The translations under genes and the position numbers were made by a program. Under the pieces are notes generated by a model, which searched no databases, was not told the origin of the DNA, and worked only from the letters and a program-made list of their open reading frames with translations. DNA of 64,000 nucleotides. Origin: Tamarix chinensis (taxonomy: Eukaryota > Streptophyta > Magnoliopsida > Caryophyllales > Tamaricaceae). Location: positions 2,914,001 to 2,978,000 of the forward strand of contig CM060181.1 of the NCBI GenBank assembly GCA_030549775.1, in the 5' to 3' direction. Each line of letters begins with the position of its first letter. Position 1 is the first letter of the stretch. Positions 58,320 to 64,000 of the stretch are shown here, piece after piece.

Positions 58320-58758
58320 ATAGCTTCTTTAATTTTCCAAAATAAACAAAGATTAAATCTGAACCTTGAGAGATGCTGCTAAGGTCCTTCTACACTTCGA
58401 ATCTCATTGCTTCATTTGACTGACCAAATTACTCTTCCAATTCACTCCAAAGATCAAAAGTAGTAGAACATTGAGAAACACTGTTTTCTACTTGTATGGT
58501 GACTGAATTTAGAATCCAAGATATAACTATTGAATTGCATCTACTCCATACCGGATATATTTTAGAGGATTCATTTGGTTCTTTGATAGACCCATTTATG
58601 AATCCTAATTTATTTTTCGAAGCAAGAGCAAGATTTATAGCTCTGATCCAAGAGTAGAAGCCTGAACCATCAAAAACTCGAGATACCAAAACAACTCCTG
58701 GCTCACCAGCAAAATTTAAGTAATATGGATTGACCAATTCTGCTGGTAACTTAGCCAT
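58320..58758 (-). pseudogene. Copia-type gag fragment
   Basis: The frame from ATG 58758 reads in pieces NPYYLNFAGEPGVVLVSRVFDGSGFYSWIRAI, then ASKNKLGFINGSIKEP, then WSRCNSIVISWILNSV and TTFDLWSELEE. These are the conserved blocks of the plant Copia gag N-terminal domain (NPY.LH..D.PG..LV...L.G.NY..W.R.M..AL..KNKLGFI.G....P). A stop at about 58428 interrupts it. The frame then continues FGQSNEAMRFEV and YFGKLKKL up to the CACTA end at 58319. The rest of the element is absent. Confidence 0.85.
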
Positions 58759-58886
58759 TGAAGTTGCATCAGTTGATTATGCCTCTGAAAATAAATGATT
58801 CGTCATTGAGACGAATTTTTTTTAAGAGAGTTTGAAGAAAGAGTAGATTAGAGGAAAAAAGAATAAATCTAAGAATCAATACACTA

Positions 58887-58897
58887 CTCTAATACCA
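58887..58897 (-). other. Copia primer binding site
   Basis: Minus-strand TGGTATTAGAG starts directly after the LTR end CTTACA. It is one base different from the tRNA-Met match TGGTATCAGAG. It lies about 130 bp upstream of the gag ATG. Confidence 0.75.
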
Positions 58898-59133
58898 TGT
58901 AAGACATTCAAAGAATGTTGAATAAAGAAAGGAAATGAGAGGGAAGCTGATGAAATTCTTATTAGAATTAATTAATTATTGAAGTTACATATACATATAT
59001 ATACACTGGGATGGATTGATTCTATTGTTTATCTTATAAGTCAGTGTAACAAATTCCACATATATAGGAAAGAGAATAGGATAAGACTTAGACTTGGTTA
59101 GTTACTGAATTAGTTGCTGAATATTTTCCTTCA
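58898..59133 (-). repeat. 5' LTR of the Copia fragment
   Basis: Minus-strand TGAAGGAAAATATTC to ATTCTTTGAATGTCTTACA, TG to CA, about 236 bp, followed by the primer site. A TATATATGTGG-type TATA region lies inside (plus 59056-59063). The partner LTR is missing, so the outer edge is approximate. Confidence 0.55.
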
Positions 59134-60480
59134 GTATTGTTGAAGCTTCCATCTTTCATGGAGTTATTTATGTTATCTTGGAGCTCAAGGTTGTCTAGTG
59201 TGTCATATTGTTGGGTTGCATTCTTTGGTTCAGGATGTATTTCACCTTGGAAGCGGCAATATTTTTGTGCTCCCTATTATTCGCAAGTGTTTCTACTCAT
59301 TGCTAGCCTTTCTCATGGTTGGTTTGGGTAGGGATGAGAACGTATCAATTTTGGTTGGGTACTCCTTGCCAATTATCCAAACTTAGTAATAAAACTTATA
59401 GCTAAATCTACAGTTAAAGAGATATTTGTTAATCAACTATATCTAAATCGGCTAGATATCCAACAGATAAACTTGTTACCCTATGGATTATTCATTATTC
59501 AACAGGTTTGATCATCGATCTATCTATTTATCCAATAGATTTTCTAATTAATATCTTAGAGATGCAATAAATAATAAACTTTCTGGGTATATGTTGGTAA
59601 ATAATTAAAAATAACACTACTGAATTCAAATTTTAAAATTGAAGTACAAGCAACAAAGTAAACAAGCTTCAAAGAGTCCATTCTCTAACAAATTCTATCC
59701 AGCGCCCAAACAACCTCATGAAGTTGAAAAAGGACACGGCTCCTTGATGAAGCCAACCAACCAGGACATGTCCCAAGCTAAAAAATAAAGAAACAAGAAA
59801 AAAGGACCAAATACCCCTATTGGAGGCCTAATTAGACACACAAGCGAGGAAACAAGGTAGATATAGTACTTTATAAACACCACCAGAATCAAAGACCATA
59901 GCCACTTGCTTTGATACAGCAAGGCAATTAGCATATATCTTAACTGATAAGTACTATAAAAAAGAAAACCTAAACTACACTGGTGGAACAATTACAAGAA
60001 AATTAGCAAATATAAGCTTTACTAAACTGAGCAACAATGTTGATGGGAGGACATAACACAACCGATAAAATCTGTATTGAGAAATAATGTAGGAAGAGGA
60101 AGAAAGAAAGATCGATAGCAATGGGGAAAAGACGGTGAGGGAGACACCATGAAGATGGGGCAAGACTATGAGAGATGGAGTGAGGGTTTTTTGAAAGAGA
60201 GTGTTGTGGAACAAACAATCAAAGACTCATGATTTTGATTTTTCATTTTGAATGAATGGTTTAAAAGAAAAATGAGGGAAGTGTGGTAAATGTTAGTTTG
60301 GTAGCGTTTAATTTATTTCCCTTTTTAATATTAGGAAAAGTATTGATAAGGTTTTTTCTTTTAAATGAAATGTAAAAAGATAATTTTATATGGAGTAAGC
60401 GAATATGGGTATAGGTATACATATGGAGTCAAGTACGGATATTGATACATTTATCCATATCTGTACCTAAATCAACAACA
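59134..60480. other. Unclassified sequence
   Basis: No protein domain recognised. 59330-59390 (TAGGGATGAGAACG, GGTTGGGTACTCC) and 60400-60470 (ATGGGTATAGGTATAC, CATATCTGTACC) resemble the ends of some hAT-like plant elements, but I cannot match them as inverted repeats. Frames at 59137-59386 and 59716-60218 are not supported. Confidence 0.3.
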
Positions 60481-61670
60481 ACTTGTTAGTGCAAGGGCCC
60501 TCACAATTAGGTGCTCCTAAAAAGCATTATGCCCACAATGGCTTGCATGACCGATTTAAATATCAGTCATCAACCACTTCACTTGAGAGAAGCTTAACTC
60601 CCTTCGATTTCTCAGCACTAACTACTTCCAATGGCACTCTAACCTTGATTCTCGCTAAGGCACTTTGCAGGTCACTACCTCTATAAATAAGGGAACCACA
60701 AAGCTTCAAAGATGTTAACTAATAATGATTAAAACTCTACTTGTTAGTACTCAATCATGCTAAGCAGAAAACTAAGAACCTTCTTAGCTTAATGAATTCA
60801 CTAAGTGTTGGAAGGCTTTCAAGACACCCTTATAGATGCTTTCACCGAAGGACCCCAATCCTTCCACCTTCGATAGGATTGCCTTCTAAGGCACTCCATC
60901 CTAATATTTGCTTTCATTTTGTAGTATTTATGTTCTACATTTGAATGTTGAAGTGTCCTTAGATTGACATCATACTAATGTCCCTTTGACACTCATAATG
61001 CTAGTCCTGTCTTTCTTATAGGTAGATTAGTAGTGGCTCACCTGAGTTCGATCAACTTGTTAATTGTAAAATATGAGGGTATAAATATCATTAATTATAA
61101 TTATAAATAACTAATCAACAAAAATAATGTTAATTTTAATGGTAAATAAGTATTTTATCATAATAATATTAATCATTATTATTATAAATAATGATAATTA
61201 TATTTATAAAGATATATTTCATAATAATAATAATAGTTTTAATTATTATTATTATTATTAATCCAATTAATCCTTACTAAAATCACGCAATCAATATAAA
61301 TAATATTAGTTATGATTATAAATAATTACTTAATAAAAGTTGTAATGATAAATGGTAAATTATTAAGAATACTATTAATCATAATTATAAACAATTAATC
61401 AATACCAAACATATTAATAAAAATTTCAACTTCGATTGAAAAAAGAAATCATATGTATAATAATTGTAAATGAATAGTTAATAAAAAAATTATAATGATG
61501 AATATAAATTATTAATTAATAAAAATAATATTGATTTCAATGATAAATAATTTGCTCATAAGAATAACATTTCTCATACTTATAAATAAATAAGTATGAG
61601 AAATAATATTGATTATAATTGTGGGTAAATAATTAATAAACTATACTAATTTTAATCATAATTATTTTAA
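60481..61670. other. Possible LTR remnant, then AT-rich spacer
   Basis: 60484-60745 is bracketed by ACTTGTTAGTGC and ACTTGTTAGTAC and contains CTCTATAAATAAGGG, a TATA-like string common in LTRs. No interior or second LTR is seen. 61050-61670 is ATAATTATAAATAATTA-rich and holds no gene. Confidence 0.3.
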
Positions 61671-61886
61671 TCAATGAGTAATAAGAAAAAACAAAATATA
61701 ACATTGAATATGCAAACAAATGAAAAAAAATATATGGGATATCTATTGAGCACTAGCTTTCTTAGAATACAATATATAATCAATGAGTAATAAGAATAAA
61801 CAAAATATAACATTGAATATGCAAACAAATGAAAAAAAAATATTGTAAGAATATATATATGGAATATTCATTGAGCACTAACTCTT
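61671..61886. repeat. Tandem duplication, about 107-bp unit
   Basis: ATCAATGAGTAATAAGAA, ACAAAATATAACATTGAATA and TTGAGCACTA recur in the same order in 61673-61778 and 61780-61886. The Cassandra element is inserted just after the second copy. Confidence 0.8.
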
Positions 61887-62041
61887 GTTGTAACACCCCG
61901 AGTCGACACGACCACACGGGGGCTACCTTGGAGGGCTTTCGGATTGATTGGCTGGCCCCACAGATCAACACGAGTCCTTTTAGCACGCTTTGTCCTCACT
62001 CACGCACTTCCCGAGAAATTTTTCAGAAAATTTCTGAAACT

Positions 62042-62105
62042 TTCCAGGAGGTCACCCATCCTAAAATTACTCCATGGCCAGCACGCTTAACTGTGGAGTT
62101 CTTAG
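62042..62105 (-). promoter_or_regulatory. 5S-rRNA-like internal promoter region in the 3' LTR of Cassandra
   Basis: Minus-strand GAACTCC, AGTTAAGCGTGCTGG (62092-62078) and GGATGGGTGACCTCCTGG (62061-62044) correspond to the 5S rRNA box A, intermediate element and box C region. Not a 5S gene: the outer parts of the rRNA are not conserved. Confidence 0.85.
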
Positions 62106-62480
62106 GACGGAATCACCAAAAGAATGGTATACCATGTTGATATAAGTAGCCAAATCAATCCTTATAACACTCCGCTCAAATTGGGGTATTACATTCACCC
62201 CCACTCAAAGAACACAACGTCCTCGTTGTGCCTCAACCAATGACTGTCTCAATACAGTTCATCCCAAGAATCATCCCGCTAGGTGACTGACTGGCTCATC
62301 CAAGTTCAGCTCACGGTCGCAGTTTCGCTCTGATACCATTTGTAACACCCCGAGTCGACACGACCACACGGGGGCTACCTTGGAGTGCTTTCGGATTGAT
62401 TGGCTAGCCCCACAGATCAACACGAGTCCTTTCAGTGCGCTTTGTCCTCACTCACGCACTTTCCGAGAAATTTTCAAAAC

Positions 62481-62545
62481 TTCCCAGAAGGTCACCCATC
62501 CTAAAATTACTCCACGGCCAGCACGCTTAACTGTGGAGTTCTTAG
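62481..62545 (-). promoter_or_regulatory. 5S-rRNA-like internal promoter region in the 5' LTR of Cassandra
   Basis: The same boxes as in the other LTR. The box C stretch reads GGATGGGTGACCTTCTGG here, a one-base change (C to T on the minus strand) relative to the 3' LTR. Confidence 0.85.
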
Positions 62546-62641
62546 GACGGAATCACCAAAAGGATGGTATACCATGTTGATATAAGTAGCCATATCAATC
62601 CTTATAGCACTCCGCTCAATTTGGGGTATTACACTTGTGGT

Positions 62642-63075
62642 GAGAACTGAAAACTAGCACTCTAAGTTGAATAAACTACTATAAATAGCTCAAGAAACTA
62701 TAGTATATGAGTGTTAAAAAAAAAGATTGTGGCATTTTTATAAATATTATGTATTTATATTTTGAGTTGGAAACTGAGTATAATAGGTGGTGGAAACTAC
62801 TATTAGTAGGTGGGATAAACTATTATAAGTATTTTTAAAACCTATAGTATTTGAGCGTTAAAAAGAAAAAATAGCAACATTTTTATAAATATTAGGTATT
62901 TATATTTTGGGTTAGAAAACTACCAACAGTAAGTGGTATAAATTACAATAAGTTTTTTAGAAAAATATAGTATTTTAGTGCGAGAATAAAGACGTTGAAA
63001 TTATTGTAAATATTAGATATTTATGTTTTAAGTTAAGAAACTATCCATAATAGGTGGTGGAAACTATCCATGTAT
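62642..63075. repeat. Tandem repeat, three-plus units of about 123-144 bp
   Basis: TATAGTAT recurs at 62699, 62843 and 62966. It is followed each time by GAG(T/C)GTTAAAAA-like and TTTATAAATATTA.GTATTTAT-like words, then GG.GGTGGAAACTA. An imperfect fourth start lies at 63050-63075, running into a (TA)n stretch. Confidence 0.75.
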
Positions 63076-64000
63076 ATATATATATATATATATTTACAAT
63101 ATCACATGCCTAACTTATCAATATTCATTGATGTATTTTAGATAAGATAAGCTATCAAATAACATTGTTATTCCAACAACGTTTACACATAAGATGAGTC
63201 TACCAAACAACTTTATGACTTCAGGCACATTGTTACTTCATATCACATTAGATATAAGATCATATATTATTTTACCAAACAGACAAAAAAGTTATTAAGT
63301 TATATATGTACGTGATATATAATTTGTAGAATCATATATTATTTTTATTTATTAGATTTGATATCTAAATTTGTTCGACTTTTTATTGAGCAGATTGATT
63401 ATTTTATTTTTTTAGATTAGATCGATTCAAATGTCTGATTAGTTTATTAGATATCAGATTATATGAAGATTCCTAACTAAAATGACATAATTTCAACAAA
63501 TCAAAACAATATTAATTATATGAACATTCGTTTAATTATATCTGACTTATAAAAAAGAATGACGTTATAAATAAAAAAAACATAAAATTTAATTCCCTTG
63601 TAATGATACTGGAACAAATTAGTTTGACCTAGTTTATGCAAAAATCAAACAATTTTGACAAATTAACTAAAGAGCCGTAATTTATTTTTCACGAGACACC
63701 GAATAAAACGACCAAGGAGACCAGCATTTTAAGTTGCAAGCAGAATGTTTGACCTAATTCACACTTTCCTACCTCTATCGTATGCGCTAATTAAGCTGCA
63801 GGAACTGATGTACCTAAAATCAGTATAACTAATTATCCGACATAGGCTGCCTAATTGTTGTTAAGAATAGAAGATAGGTACGAGGTAGGGCAGGGTATTA
63901 GAATCGTTTGTTAGGCTAGTACTATTATGCTATGGTTTGACATGCACGAATCAGTATCAAAGCTTTATATCGCTTGAAAGGAAGAACAGATGAAACGTCC
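63076..64000. other. AT-rich spacer to the window edge, no gene seen
   Basis: A short (TA)n run at 63076-63093, then AT-rich sequence without a supported frame or recognisable repeat. Confidence 0.5.

Larger units (their letters stand above)
61889..62633 (-). mobile_element. Complete Cassandra TRIM retrotransposon
   Basis: Two LTRs (62341-62633 5', 305-bp partner 61889-62193 3') flank a 147-bp interior. The perfect 5-bp target duplication is CTTGT (61884-61888 and 62634-62638). Minus-strand primer site TGGTATCAGAGCGAAACT (62338-62321) and purine tract CTTTGAGTGGGGGTGAA (62210-62194) are both in place. Each LTR contains a 5S-rRNA-like stretch with AGTTAAGCGTGCTGG and GGATGGGTGACCTCCTGG, the hallmark of Cassandra, which uses an RNA polymerase III type promoter. 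It has no coding capacity and would rely on other elements. The LTRs differ by a 12-bp indel and a handful of substitutions. Short frames through the LTRs are not genes. Confidence 0.95.

Noticed and set aside
59137..60218. Frames of 62-91 codons
   Set aside because: Products are hydrophobic or low-complexity, match no domain I know, and lie in unclassified repeat-like DNA.
62042..62105. Possible 5S rRNA gene
   Set aside because: Only the internal promoter part resembles 5S. It lies in both LTRs of a Cassandra element, and the outer rRNA parts are not conserved.

Overview
This window looks like nuclear DNA of a eudicot plant, from a gene-poor, AT-rich region dominated by transposable elements. 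The host type is inferred from several things seen together: long Ty3/gypsy LTR elements with tRNA-Met-like primer sites, CACTA transposons, a plant L1-type LINE, a Copia fragment, a Cassandra TRIM carrying 5S-rRNA-like sequence, and one spliced gene of the plant 23-kDa jasmonate-induced protein (JIP23) family. I cannot name the species. Nothing bacterial, such as operons, CRISPR arrays or origins, is present.

Layout. 1-2950 is the truncated LTR of a minus-strand gypsy element, and 2951-3660 is what remains of its interior. 4301-16548 is a complete but decayed minus-strand gypsy element with paired LTRs, a primer site, a purine tract and gag-to-integrase pieces. It is split by a CACTA transposon (5405-11059, target duplication AAG) that carries a broken Transposase_24/Ulp1-type gene. 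16549-18206 is an LTR fragment. 18212-24960 holds two tandem copies of a host segment of about 3.5 kb. The second copy has an apparently intact JIP23-like gene (minus strand, 24119-23490). The first keeps only a dead terminal exon of it. 25216-42691 is a second decayed minus-strand gypsy element. Its downstream LTR is interrupted by a plus-strand gag-only element (25634-32400) with one 4.3-kb LTR and one shortened, fold-back LTR.

43660-44405 is an LTR remnant. 45155-55372 is a third, scattered copy of the host segment, opened by a 1.56-kb solo LTR, a 5'-truncated LINE (11-bp target duplication) and a 4.1-kb solo LTR (target duplication ACTAT). 55419-56973 is another 1.56-kb solo LTR (target duplication ATAGG). 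58041-58319 is a CACTA end abutting a Copia gag/primer-site/LTR fragment. 61889-62633 is a complete Cassandra TRIM (target duplication CTTGT) between short tandem repeats. The rest is AT-rich sequence without recognisable genes.

The only likely working host gene is the JIP23-like one. The most unusual structure is the fold-back 5' LTR at 25634-26800. Its outer 100 bp are an inverted copy of its own 3' end, joined at a 10-bp microhomology.
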